Assembly (NCBI GenBank): GCA_028023455.1
Contig: JAQFVV010012434.1
Location: forward strand, 6,848,264-6,912,263
Length of the DNA: 64,000 bases
Origin: Epiperipatus broadwayi
Taxonomy: Eukaryota > Onychophora > Udeonychophora > Euonychophora > Peripatidae
Reading direction: 5' to 3'
Part shown: positions 23,930 through 36,200 of the stretch, piece by piece
How the letters are laid out: every line of letters begins with the position of its first letter
Numbering within the stretch: position 1 is the stretch's first letter
Program-made: the position numbers and the translations under genes
Notes under the pieces: model-generated
What the model was told of the DNA's origin: nothing
What the model saw: the letters and a program-made list of their open reading frames with translations, nothing else
Databases searched by the model: none

Positions 23930-25330
23930 ATAACATACACACACAATAATTGTTGTTAACCAAAAAATGTAAATTATTATTTAAAAATACACAAAAACAC
24001 CCCTCCCACTAATTGTTGTCAATCAAATGTAAACAAATTAAAGTAACGAAAATTATTATTTAAAGATCCATAAAAAAAAAACCCCCATTGTTTCTTTAAT
24101 TTTGTCACTTAAATTTTTAAAAACAGTATTACTATTTAAACACAACCCAAATTACTATTTAAACGTACACCAAAAAAGATCCTTTCTTGTCAATAATAAT
24201 CAAATTAAGAACTATTATTGTCCCATTGTCAAAAATATTAGGTTTTTGGGAAACCAAAACAATAATTTATAAACGAAAAAAAAGTCAATCGGTTGTCAAT
24301 CAAATGTAATAAATAAAAGTAACTTCAATTTTGATTTAAACATACACACACAAAAAAAAACCCTTTCTCCAAATAATTGCTGTCGGCAGTCAAATGTAAA
24401 ATAAAAAGGAAGGTAAATTAGTATTTAATCATCATCCAAAAACACCCACCCCTCTCACTAATTATTGTCAGCAATCAAATGTACACCACCACTAAAAGTA
24501 ATGTAAACTACTATTCTTTAAACGGTTACACCCTTTCCCCCCAATAATTGTTGTCTACAATCGTACATACAAAAAAACACCCCTCCCAATAATTAGTATC
24601 GGCAATCAAATGTAAACCAATCAAAGTAAGACCGTAACTTAAAACTATTATTGTTTAAATGGTTAACTCACCCCTTCATCCAATAATTGTTGTCTACAAC
24701 CGTACACACAAAAAAACACCCCTCCCAATAATTAGTGTCAAACAAATGTAAACTAATCAAAGTAAGACGGTAACTTATTATTTAAAGGTAACCCAAATTA
24801 CTATTTGAAACTACACTGAAAAACAACCTTTTGTCAATAAAAATTAAACAAACAACAACTATTATTGTCCCATTGTCAAAAATATTTATTCGTAGAAACA
24901 AAAATCATAATTTATAAATTGAAAGGAAGTCATATCGGTCGTTAATCAAATGTAAACCGATAAAAGTAACCGTTTTAATTTTTATTTAAACATACACACA
25001 CACACGTGAAAAAAAAAACACTTCCCCCGATAATTGTTGTCGGCAATCAACCATAAACCTATCAAAGTAATGTAAATTATTATTTAATCATACACAAAAA
25101 CACCCCTCCCACTAATTGTTCTCAGCAATCAAATGGAAACCTATCAAAGTAACGTCAATTATTATTTAAAGACCCATCCAAAAAAACCCCATTCTCTCTT
25201 AAATTTCGGCAATCCAATTTTACAAAAACAGTAATACTATTTAAAAAAAAAAAAACACAAATTACTATTTGAACACACACCAAAAAAGACCCATTCTCTC
25301 TTAAATTTCGGCAATCCAAAAAAAAAACAC
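23930..25330. repeat. Irregular internal repeat array of the Merlin-like element
   Basis: At least eleven degenerate copies of a motif TAATTGTTGTCGGCAATCAA followed by ATGTAAACCNATCAAAGTAA, ATTATTATTTAAA and ACACCCCTCCCAC. Spacing varies from about 45 to 245 bases, most often near 80-90. No coding content. It makes up more than half of the transposon. Confidence 0.75.
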
Positions 25331-25824
25331 AACTATTATTATACCATCGTCAAAAATATTTTTTGGGAAAAATAATTCAGAAACGAAAGAAAGTAAACTT
25401 TGTAAACAAACGAACAAACAAACAAAATCAATATTAATAGAGAATCGCTGACCCGGAAACGTTATATTAATGTGTTTTTGATTAGAAATCGTGCCTCTAG
25501 TGACTGACACGAAGGATCAGATGATAACCAAAATTATTAAATGTTCAATTGCTTTTGAAAAATTTTGGATTAAAAAGTTATTTTTTACATTTCTTAGCGA
25601 CATCATTTAAAATTGATTTTAACGTATTCATACATTTTGGTACTATTGTTGCAACAATTTGGGAATACATGATAAACTTTACAATCCTTAAAAAAAGAAG
25701 TTTGTATTTAAATTTAATAACTTTTTTACATTGCTTACACTATTCCTTAAAGATCAGCCATTTCTTGACATCACTGAAATACATTATATTAAAAAAAATG
25801 TAATTCAAATAAAATGTCCATTAA

Positions 25825-26262
25825 TTAAAAGCTATTGTAATAACAATAAAAATAATAAATATACTGGTAATTAACTCTTATATACAGTCTTTCTATCTGC
25901 ATAAGTACTTTCAGTTAATTCTTTAATCCTCATCAACTGCCATCAAATTCAAAAAACATAAGGGATGCAAACGGCATCAACTCAAATCCCATGAATTTTG
26001 ATTTTTAACATTAGCAACTTATTTATTAATTCATTTTATTTTTATTTATTAAAATTGCCATCTTAATTTTTCTTTTATTATGATTTCTTTCTTTATGAAG
26101 ATTTTTAATACTTTCAAGATCAAATTTAAATCTATATTTACATGTTTTTTCATGATCCAAGAAAACTGAAGCAGTCATTAAATCATTATTATTTTTAGTT
26201 TTCACATGCTAGTATAACAATTTATGTTCCTTTAATCTTTTCTCAATAATTGCTTTATCTTT
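25825..26262 (-). mobile_element. Partial Penelope-like 3' end in the same orientation as PLE 1
   Basis: The stretch with CATGATCCAAGAAAACTGAA, GAAGCAGTCATTAAATCATT and the ATCCCATGAAT block matches 15485-15780 in the same orientation, and matches the end of the plus-strand PLE 2 in inverted orientation. It stops before the GIY-YIG centre, at the junction with PLE 2. Penelope elements often carry partial copies at their 5' side, and this fits. Confidence 0.6.
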
Positions 26263-27113
26263 TTATTTTGTAGGTAGAATCAAAAACATAGAGATTGATG
26301 AGTGATATTATTGCTTCATTAGATGTGACAAATATACATATGGTTCTATTGATAGAAGGGATTCCATAAAAATATTTTTCAACATGCATTAAAAATTAAA
26401 AATGTTTATAAATGCATTATAAAATTAGTTATTGATTCTTTAAAATCTTTTGATGATAACATTGTTGTTTCATTTGAAGAAGGATATTATAAAATGTCTA
26501 AAGGTTGGCCTATGGGTCTGCCTGTAGTTGCCCAAGTTTGCAATTTTTTGTATACATATTGTGTATTTTTAAAGATATTAAAATTTACAAAAGGTATGTA
26601 GATGATGTTTTTTGTTTGAAAAAATACCAATATTATAAATTTACTTGTAGAGGACTTAAATAATTTGAATGGCTTGAAATGGACTATTAAAAAGAACATT
26701 ACAAAAGTATTAAATATTTGGATTATTTATTACAAGAGATAATAGTATGTTAAGTTATAAATTAATAATCAAACCATGACAAAAAAAATCAAACATACCA
26801 ATTATGCATAAGGTGGAAATTTTCAATCTTTTTTGTTTCCTAATGAAAAATTATGTCATTACCAGTGTGAGAAATAAAAAAATATTGGGATATTTTTTAA
26901 AGAATTGCTTGAAGTTAGCTGTAAGATTTAACTGATTAACAATACTTTATGTCACTTTAAAAAAAGAGTATAATAATTTAAAGGAGTTGAAGTTGATAAT
27001 AAAAATTGGATATCTATTCCATATATTTCAAAGCTCAAGTAAAATTTTTTTAGGCTATATATATAAGGATGTGTTTAGTGTTTCATTTTGTTTTACAAAT
27101 AATGTTAATAAGT

Positions 27114-27218
27114 CAAGCATTGATGGTCAAGAGGTCAGTGATGGTTGTTTTAGAAATAGTTGTCCTGGGATAGTGGATTCACTTCCTGGCTGATGCTATG
27201 ACACATGAGGGGAAAAAA
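27114..27218 (+). mobile_element. tRNA-derived SINE with 16-bp target duplication
   Basis: About 105 bp from CAAGCATTGATGGTC to a GGGGAAAAAA tail, flanked by AATAATGTTAATAAGT at 27098-27113 and 27219-27234. It is a diverged sister of the copies at 28098-28205 and 42799-42907, sharing the CAAGC.TTG start and the GCTGATGCTATGAC end. Inserted in PLE 2, so younger than it. Confidence 0.8.
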
Positions 27219-27279
27219 AATAATGTTAATAAGTTAGTGAATAATTCTAAAAGCGTCCTACTTGTCAAGCAAAATAGTA

Positions 27280-27400
27280 ATGTTGTGTATTAAATTTTTT
27301 GTTGATGTATGTTATCATGTATACATGAATCAACATGCAGTATTGAAAAAAGATTGAAGAAGCATGAATTGTTGTTATACAAACAAGTGAAAAGTAAAAA
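27280..27400 (+). pseudogene. GIY-YIG endonuclease remnant of PLE 2
   Basis: One plus frame reads VVY, stop, IFC, stop, CMLSCIHESTCSIEKRLKKHELLLY, matching the PLE 1 remnant almost residue for residue in SIEKRLKKHELL. The YIGES motif has become CIHES. Two stops confirm decay. The antisense open frame at 27265-27513 is a shadow. Confidence 0.6.
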
Positions 27401-27940
27401 AGTTTTATCTTGAAAGTGTTAAGATTTTTCATGAAGAGAAAAACAATAATAAAAGAACAATTAAGGAGACAATTTTCAAAAATGGGAATAAAATGAATAT
27501 AATTAATGGTCAAGTTGCTAATGTTAAAATTTGGAATTCATGGGATTTGAGTTGATGACATTTGCTTCCATTATATTCTTTGAATTTAACAGCAGTTGAG
27601 GAAAGTTAAGGACTTAATCAAAAGTACTTCTGCAGTTTGAAAGACTGTATATAATAGTTAATTACCATTATATTTATTATTTTTAATGTTATATATAATG
27701 ATTTTTGTTAAAATAATTCAAGAATACATAAAATTTTAGCTAATAGAAAAAGTAAGTAAATAATTTAATTAATATGAACCTTAACACTATAAAAAGTCAT
27801 TAAAGTTTACAGTACAGCTGTAATTATTAAGTTCTAGGAAAAATGGCAAAGCCATCGGCAAAAATGATCAAGTGTTTTTTGGTTATAGTACTAAAAAATG
27901 CATATGGTTTTATTACATGGGAATTCATAAGAAGTTTGAG

Positions 27941-28024
27941 TGCCAGATCTACAAATGCCAGAATTGATTCTGGGACCTCCCAATCTCAAATTAGATGCTC
28001 TACCAACTGCACCAAATCATGAGG
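27941..28024 (-). mobile_element. Second type of tRNA-derived SINE head
   Basis: On the minus strand TGGTGCAGTTGGTAGAGCAT fits a tRNA A box, and AGAATCAATTCTGG some 45 bases on fits a B box with changes. A CTAATTTGAGATTGGG segment stands in place of the anticodon arm (poor pairing). It is a tRNA-derived repeat rather than a working tRNA gene, and is unrelated to the neighbouring SINE family. Confidence 0.5.
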
Positions 28025-28097
28025 TTCTTATTGTTATAATATTGATATCCATTACATGATCATAGTACTCTATTACCTATTAACTCAACCAGCTTTT

Positions 28098-28205
28098 TTC
28101 TTCTCATATGTCATAGCATCAGCTGGGAGGCAAACCCACAACTGTCTGCAACCAGCTACTTACTTGCAAGGAGTTGCGATGAACTCCTGGCTAACAATGC
28201 TTGAC
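28098..28205 (-). mobile_element. tRNA-derived SINE with 16-bp target duplication
   Basis: About 108 bp on the minus strand, from GTCAAGCATTGTTAGCCAGG to a GAGAAGAAAAA tail, with B-box-like GGGTTTGCCTCCC. It is flanked by AACTCAACCAGCTTTT at 28082-28097 and 28206-28221, an exact 16-bp target duplication. Clearly the same family as 42799-42907. Confidence 0.85.
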
Positions 28206-28221
28206 AACTCAACCAGCTTTT

Positions 28222-28759
28222 GGGTAGTGAACTTAACAATAAATACATTATAATTATGGACATTTTCATATCTTGTATTAGTTTTGATTACTTAATGTAT
28301 GTGATGCCCTATGAATATTTTGTATAATAATAGTGAATCAGCCTGAGGTCCAAGGTTTATGGAATGCAGCCAACTTTATTAATGCTCAAACTTCCTATGA
28401 ACTCCCAAATAATAAATCTTTTAATTACTTTTTAATTATTATAGTTACTTACTTTCAATTCTTTATAATAATGTTTATTTATACCCACTACCTCTTTCCT
28501 AATGGCGAACTACATATCAGTTAATGCAATTAAACTTGGAATAATGGTACCTTTAAGAAATGAAGATATTATTTTGATTTTTTCCATTATATTTAAATTA
28601 AAAAGAATGAGGCTAGATATAAAAATAGATATATTTGCAAATATATATTTATAAATATATAACATCAAGATAATATTATAGATATGTGAAAGCATAATTG
28701 AAATGAATTTAAAATTTTGTCAATTTAGAAGCAAACTTACTGCATACTTGCTATATATA
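28222..28759. other. AT-rich, no feature seen
   Basis: Short open frames (28333-28524 plus, 28510-28695 minus) lack any recognisable pattern. Confidence 0.35.
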
Positions 28760-28960
28760 TATCTCCCGTGCTCCCCCAATTCGTTTTTCGTTTCGGGTTC
28801 TGTTCGTTAACAAATAAATAAATGAAATTTCGCTTAATTAAAATGTTCTGCCTAATTTAAATACAAACTTCTTTTAAATGTTACAAAATTTCTTTTTCGG
28901 CGGGTGCTCGGGCGGTGCCTGGCCTCCACACGTCCCTCAGGCTAGCCCCCCCCTTTTACT
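28760..28960. other. GC-rich islet with CpG
   Basis: Two GC-rich blocks (CTCCCGTGCTCCCCCAATTC and GGCGGGTGCTCGGGCGGTGC) with CpG dinucleotides stand out sharply in an AT-rich region, followed by a run of seven or more C. No coding pattern, tRNA or rRNA signature recognised. It might be a promoter, an untranslated exon or the end of an unknown element. Confidence 0.35.
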
Positions 28961-31900
28961 ATACCAAATAACTAACTCATGTTTCTTACGCTTTCTGAGC
29001 TCTTTCACTCGTTAAAATAATAATCATATCTTAATCTTCTTTATAACTAGAATCTAGCTCAATTAAATAAAATGAAGTAAATAAATAAACGGTTCCAAAT
29101 TGTTTCTAATTGTTTAAATTACGTGTAATTGAAAGGTTTTTGTCTATCTACACAGCAACAAATAATAAAATATAATAATAACAATAATAATATAATATAT
29201 CTTTTTCTTCCTAAATGAATAAATAAATACTGGTGTTTTATATCTGACAACAGTCGTGGCAACTTAGCTATAATTTAATGTAATATTGTGGCAACCGACT
29301 TTGCCAATAAATAATATAAATATGTCTTTAATTTTACATACCAATAAATTCTCAAAATTTTATAACACTTTTATGTTTACCTTGTGCAAAATTTAGTCTG
29401 TTTCAATTATAAATGTTCGTGATTTCTGCATCCATGTGGAGAAATAACAACTCGGACACAAAACTTTAAAACAATTTAAACAAGTTTTTAACAACATAAA
29501 TAAATTAACAATATTTTTACACTTATACATTGAATTCTTACTTTCTACTCAACTTAGTTTATTAGTTTATAAAATGAAATCAAAATATTATTTACTTTTC
29601 CTAGTTAAATCTTATTTTTTTTAACACTTAAGAAAATACAGTATTATTACTTGATTTATTATTATGGTTAGCTTATTCAAAATGCTTTCTTATATGTTTC
29701 ACAAACCTTTCTCCTATTTATTAAATTATTTTTTACAAATTTACATTCGTATAAAATCTACAAAATAATAAAATTTAGTTTCATATTGGTTGTATGGTCT
29801 TACAAAGTCAAACTTTTAATTCGGTATTAGGTTTTTATTTTCATTATCCAATGTTTATTAATCCTAATATTCTCATTCAAGCCTTACTTCGGATGATATA
29901 ATTATAACTATTAATATACCATGCACAAGTATATGTTTATTATACCTTATTGAATTTTCTCTTGATAAATATGCAATACTCATTCCCTCCAACATTAATA
30001 TTTAAAAAAAAAAATTCAAATTTTATTATCACTTTTAAAATACTTGGTTTAGATTTCTTTTCAAAATCTTATATTCATTTCTGAATTAATTTTACAATGT
30101 ATTATATGTTCTTTCTCTCTTTATGTATTTTGGACTTTCAATTTTAAAGTTACACAATTCTATACATTTAAGCAAATAAACTATTCTTACATAAACGATA
30201 ACATATCTTCGGTTCTATTTTATTCATTATTTCTTTGAAAATATCTTTCTGACCGATGCTGATTCATGAAATAAGGATAGCGAAGATAGATGCATAGGAT
30301 CAAAATACAACTAGAATATTACTCATCATATATCTTGACAATTTTATGGCACAGTGAATTAAAAGACACTATAGAGGAGTGACCTTTACCTGTCTACCAA
30401 CCTCTATCATAGGAACGATGCTAAAGCTATTTCTTCAGCTTTATTCTAACATCAAAAGTTTAAGGATATGCAAAACACTGTCCAAAACATATGTGTTCAG
30501 TCATAGGACTTAGTTAACTATACTAAATCACAAAAAACTAAACATGATACAAATCCCTTATATTTTCCTATTTCTTAAAAAAACACATCATCTTGGTTTC
30601 CTCTCCACTAGTACTTCCAAGTCACTATCCGATCTTATTTCTCAAGATTTTTTCTATACTGTACATCGACAAATACATATCTGCATTACTAACAATAATA
30701 AAATTCATTGATATTTTAAAACTATTCCACTGTTCTATAAGAAAATCTTTTTACTACTTTCCTCCGTATATTTAATCATATACAAACTATTTAAATATCT
30801 GAATACTTTATCACATGAAAGTTCAAAAGAATCACACAATTGTTCTGTTAAATTATATTATTAATATACTTTAAATAAATTGTTGCATGCATATTCCGAA
30901 TTACTCCTATCTCATTATATGTTAAAATGTTGCATAAAATGTGTACATATAATTAAGACTTTCACACTTCATTCTTAGGTCAATAGATGATCTAAAAAAA
31001 ATACATTATGCATTATAAATAACTATTAAAATTACCAAATGACCTTTATCTCCTCGATCGCGTTCCGTAGGCTTCACCATCCATTTGATCCTTGTAGATA
31101 TAAGATTCACATCCATACACTTTATTTTAAACACTATTTCTATAATTTTATCAAGCTATTATATTTAAATTTTAATATTACTAAATTTATGTTTTATGTT
31201 TTCCCTAATCTCACATAACATTTTATATTTTAAAATAAATTAGTAAAAAATATTCAAACTATATTTACTGTACTCCTTCATCAAATTTTCCTGAAAACCG
31301 TTCATACTAAAGCCAAAAAAAATTGTTTATCATTTCTTTTCCATTCACTTAATGTTCCTCTCCCTGCTTGTTCAATTTTAAGGTAAAACAAATATTACTT
31401 CGTTCAATAAATATTCATGAATGATAATCCTTGGTTTTTATAATATTTAATACAATTATTAATTATGATATTAGTTAATCCCGTAAAGAAAACTTCTAAA
31501 TATTCTCTTCTAATATTTCTTGCTAATATTTTCTCCCGCGCGACTTTTACGATGCATCTTCTCAGTACTTTGATTTAAATATTCAATAAAACTTTTCTGT
31601 TTTCATGGATTCATTTCATTAAGTAAATTAGATTTATATTTTCCAAATCTTTATCTTTATTAAGCATTTCTCTAATGAACACTTTATAATATTTTTAATT
31701 CTTCTTAGAGAAAGTTTCTCTGTTCCTTTTTCATAAAAACACAATAGCTCTTTCATATTATTATTCTGTAACTTTTTTCCTTCTTTTAAAATTCTGGTAC
31801 TATATACTTTGTAATGTTTCCTTTAAAAAGACAAACATTCTTTCTCCATTATAACTTTTACATAATTTTTTCTTTATGATATACGCATCTTAATTTTTCC

Positions 31901-32324
31901 ATAGAGAAGGATAAAAAAAAAACTTCGGAGTAGCCTTTTAAAATTGTGCGTCATAATTTTTCCTGACGGCAAATAACTTTTCTTTTAAGTTTTCGGTATA
32001 ATGTCCAAATTATATTTATCTGAGTTCTAATGATTTCCTGGTTGATCACAAATAAACTGTATTCAAGGCACTTTACAATTATTTTTACTTTATCAATACT
32101 TTTAGGTATTTTTTTCTGTAGTATTTACATTTTACTGCAAGGTTTCGGCTAAACTTGAATAAAAATCCTGGTAAGAAATCTTTTAAATTAGCCTTCCATT
32201 TAAAGGCAGTTCAAAATATTATATTTTAAAACAAAACTTTTAAAATAAATACAAAAATTTTTAAATTATAACACTTTTCTAGCTTACGATCTTATACAGC
32301 TAAAAAATATGTTCCTCCTTCCTT
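28961..32324. other. 3.4-kb pyrimidine-skewed tract without gene
   Basis: The plus strand has far more C than G. In three sampled 60-base lines (starting 30061, 31201 and 31261) I count 32 C and 8 G. There is no long open frame. If the possible promoter at 32325-32482 is real, this would be its first intron on the minus strand. No transposon domain seen. Confidence 0.4.
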
Positions 32325-32482
32325 TACTTACACATTCATTCTCCCGCTCCGTCTAATTCCTATTTTTCATCTGCTAAAATACCTCCGTTGATTGGTTAAT
32401 GACTTTTTTAGCGCGAACAAATTTACACATTTTTAGTTTTATAATAGATTAAACTTTTTAAAATAAAGAATTTATGACGTCA
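32325..32482 (-). promoter_or_regulatory. Possible promoter and 5' exon reading leftward
   Basis: On the minus strand, in order: a perfect CRE palindrome TGACGTCA (32475-32482), TTCGCGCTAAA, which is E2F-like on the opposite strand (32407-32417), a CCAAT box in AACCAATCAACGG (around 32391-32396), about 60 bases of GC-richer sequence, then GTAAGTA, a consensus splice donor (32325-32331). The order of promoter motifs, short leader and donor is suggestive of a non-coding first exon. No open frame shows what gene it would drive. Confidence 0.3.
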
Positions 32483-33210
32483 TGTTTTAAAATATTACTT
32501 AGAATAGTATTTTTAAACTCAATTATAGTTTTATCAAAATCATTTAAACTTTAAAACAATTATTAAAATAGCATTTAATATTTCAACTTTTACTTTAACG
32601 ATAGATAGCAATTACATTTAGTTTTATAATTCACAAACTTTATTATTATATTCTAACAAGCGTGTGTGTGAAGGTATATAATATACAGTCACATGATTAC
32701 TAACTTTATCAGATGATGATTTTTTTTTTTTTAAATTTACGTCTCAGTCTAAATTACCAAAACTGATATATTTTATAAAAATTTGGAAAATAATTTAAAA
32801 AATGTAGAACTAAATATAATTCTCACCATCCCAAAGTTTATCTTAAAATATATTAGATTAAATTTGAATATTAATTATAATTACAATATTACATATAGCA
32901 TTTATTTAATTTATTAGTTTTAAAACATTACAATTGAATTGTTAATATACTTTTAACTATTTATAGCTGTATTATTTTATATGGCCAGCTTTTACAACCA
33001 TAAGCAAGGATATAATTAAGCTTTATTTAACTGTTTTTTTTAAAATAATCCATTACACTTTTACATACCAGGTATTTTTCAGCCTTAAATTGTACTATAA
33101 AATCTAATCGATCATACAATTATCAATATATTACACAAACGTATTTTAAAATTTAAAATTTTTTTAGCAATTGACCATTCTACCTTATTATGACCTATAG
33201 ATAAGGGCAC

Positions 33211-33230
33211 AATATATATATATATATATT
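33211..33230. repeat. (TA)n microsatellite
   Basis: A self-complementary AATATATATATATATATATT run. Confidence 0.9.
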
Positions 33231-36200
33231 GTACTGGACACTCAATCTATTCTAATCAAAGAGGGCACCACCAGATCACTACATATCTGGAAAATTTATA
33301 TACTGTGATCAGAATGGATGATGATGATGGTTTGCACCAACTACACTCATGGAGAAACAAGAAATCTTAAATATTGTTTAGACAATTGAGAAATAAAAGC
33401 ATAAAGACAAATGTCAGCCAAATTAAGTTTAAACAAATTTTAAAATTTTTATTTAAGAGCAAAATAAATTATGAAGTATAAGTTATGATGCAGAAATAGG
33501 ATTAGCTCAGGCGTGTACCAGAAAGACTAAAATTCCATGCTCTGGCAGACAGACTGATCTTCTAATAGAGCATTAGAAAGGGAGAGAACAAATTTCTTTC
33601 AACTGAGAATTCACCCAAACATTGGTTTTCCCATTCACATATATAAAAATAATACATTCTTGAAATAAATCAACAAAACCAGCACCAGTGAGCTTTTCTA
33701 GGCCCAAAAAATGTGTTGGGACCCAGAATGTCATATGCCAGTAAAAGCGGCATCTTATACTACATTTAAAATAAAGATGATTGATTTACCTCAAGAACAA
33801 ATGAAAATATGGTTTAGTGAGAAAGGAAAACAGATAATTAATTGGTGAATCCCCAACCAAATGATTGGCCAAAACTAATAATAATTAAAGGTCTCAATAG
33901 GAGACAAGTAAAACATTAGAAAACCAGTTACGTCTGTCCCAGCATTTAAAGAAAATGAATTACAAATAATTATAATTAAGAAATAAATTTATGAAACAAG
34001 TTCTGAGTACACGCTCTGATAAATTTAAAGCCACACGTAAATACAAAATTAAATCTAGAAAGATAAATGTAAATGTTAGCAGATTTTTATAAGTTAGTTT
34101 ATCAGAGAGTGTTTATGAGTAAAAAACATTAACATAAGGCATTAAATACTTTAGCAAAAAGAAACGCTCATTCACTGGTAATTTACAAAAGGATAAATAT
34201 TATCTTCCTGCTGGCGACTTATAAAATTACAAAGACAACAATTCCAGTTTCCGATTTCAGAGACATGAGAAAAGAAGAAATGAAATCTCTAAATGTGGAA
34301 AGTAGAACAATAAATACGATGTATTGCCAGCTAAAAGATTTTGCGGTTTGCAAAAGCGCAAACATAGTATTTAAAAAAAATCAATGATTGAATAATAAAA
34401 TAATTACAGGTGAGAATTTAAAAATATACAAGACTGCTAAAGCATTTATAAAAGTTAGGCATATAATAATACAAGCTCACTAGTTACTCTCCAATAAACA
34501 AAATTGAAATCAAACTTGGAATCTTAAAACTAAGATTCCAAGACACATGGCAAAGTACAATAAAAAAAATAAATACAGCAAATAAATATGAGGTTAAATA
34601 TTAATTTAGAATACAGGTTTATTAGATTGAGTGGAGCTTTAACTACAAGAATTTACCCTGGAAAAAATAAAAGAAAATTTTACCTTACGGTAAAGCACAG
34701 TTCGTGTAGAGTGCACACATTTATTTTACCATTTTCATGTCCTTTGACAGTGGCAATATAGAGGCAGTGTTTATTTTAGATGTTCATGGCAGGATTGAAG
34801 GAGAGTTGTCAGGCATGGGTCCATCTTTTGAGTGAAGCTAGCAAGACATTGTTGGTTCTAAAATGTATAGCAGTATATTTTGGCATCCTGGAGAAAGCAG
34901 AATTGTTTAAGTAACTGCAAATTTTACTTTTAAAGAAATTAAATGTTGAAACTGCTAATGCTACAAACGTTGAAGAGGTTAATCCAAATGAATATTGGAA
35001 ATAAGAAGCTGAATGAATCACTTTGATGGAGTGTTGGCTTGGTCAAAGCTCTCTAGAATAGATTAGAATAGCTCATGAAATTTTTGGTGTTATTTATACC
35101 TCCACTCGATTTCCCACATAAACTAGCCTTGTTGTTGTTTTCTATGCCTCAGGGCAGGGGCAAATCTTAATCTCCCACTCAATTTAATGAAGAATTCTAT
35201 CCAGAGATTATTTTGAACAAAAACAACAACATAAAATTAAACCTCCACTTTTAGAATGAGTAGAAATGATAAAAGAAAAGCAACAGAAATGTAATTAGCA
35301 AGCTTGCTTGTTTTTAATCAAATTGATTAAAAAAATTAAAAATAAAAACAAGCAGTATCAGAAAACTATTTTAAAATCAATTTTCTATAATGAATAAAAA
35401 AAACATTTTAAACACAAACAAGTATGTGTATTAATACACATACTCTTTTTAAATAATTAAAACCTTTTTTTTTTAATTTTAGAAACTTAACGAAATTAAA
35501 AGTTTTTAATTTTGGCAGTAAAACCCTTGAATCAGATATCAATCCGGTTCAATATATATACAAACTTTTTTTGATGCAATATTTTATTTAAAAAATACTT
35601 TTGTATGGTACTTTTTAAAGAGTGGTATGTGGATTGTTTACTTGTTAAAATATTAAAGAAAAATGTAATGGCCTGGTAATGTTACATCGATGAGTTTTGT
35701 TGGAGGAACAGCGCCATCGAGCAGGATAGATTGTCATATGTATCAGTACCCATTTTACAAGCATAATTTCTTTATTACACCCACTTACATGCATGTTTAT
35801 ATACATACATAGTGCTAAATATACAAAATTGGAATGATAAACCTCTCAACATTAAACAGTATTTATGCAATGCCCATATTATCAAATGCAATACACAATG
35901 TGGATGAACAATGAATTCATTTCAATTGTGGATCAAGATTTTATATGGATAATAGATTTAGACAATACTATTAATTAGGAGTAATATCATAGCAATAAAG
36001 ATATACATGTTGCCTTGATCAAATCAGCTACAACTTATATTTACATTTCTCTTCATTTTAATTACCTTATAAATTTACTCTGCCTTTTAAATATAAATTA
36101 TAATCAAATGAAACTGCATAGATATCGTCATGGTTATTTATTTGTTCTAGTAAATATCACTAACTAAATCTGCTTGCTATTCATGTAAAAATTAAAATCT

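Larger units (their letters stand above)
22990..25529 (+). mobile_element. Merlin/IS1016-like element with about 45-bp terminal inverted repeats
   Basis: Terminal inverted repeats at 22990-23034 and 25484-25529 share GATCCTTC, a variant GCCAGCCACTAGAGG / GTCAGTCACTAGAGG, and GATTTCT. A 9-bp AAAATTATT at 22981-22989 and at 25530-25538 fits the 8-9-bp target duplications of Merlin elements, although the AT-rich flanks make a chance match possible. Inside lie a short tandem repeat, a degenerate transposase N-terminal region on the plus strand, and 1.4 kb of irregular repeats. No DDE domain is seen. A duplicate of the left flank plus the first 17-18 bases of the repeat occurs just outside, at about 22917-22959. 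Confidence 0.75.
15485..25824 (-). mobile_element. Penelope-like retroelement 1, decayed, split by two later insertions
   Basis: A minus-strand Penelope-like element survives in three pieces: 15485-17212 (3' end, GIY-YIG remnant, reverse transcriptase), 22578-22989 and probably 25539-about 25824 (5' part). The first gap is the gypsy element at 17213-22572, whose 5-bp duplication GGAAT marks the insertion. The second gap is the Merlin-like element at 22990-25529. Penelope-like elements code for a reverse transcriptase followed by a GIY-YIG endonuclease. All frames are broken. The assignment of the last piece rests on position and orientation and is inference. Confidence 0.65.
26263..27700 (+). 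mobile_element. Penelope-like retroelement 2, 5'-truncated, decayed
   Basis: Opposite in orientation to PLE 1 and directly abutting an inverted partial copy. It opens at reverse transcriptase motif A (IIASLDVTNIHMV near 26310), then has FEEGYYKMSKGWPMGLPVVA near 26475-26540 (motif B) and YKRYVDDVFCLK near 26585 (motif C with intact YVDD, reached by a frameshift). The GIY-YIG remnant follows at 27280-27400, and the element ends near 27700 with the same terminal block as 25825. A SINE is inserted at 27114-27218. Confidence 0.7.
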
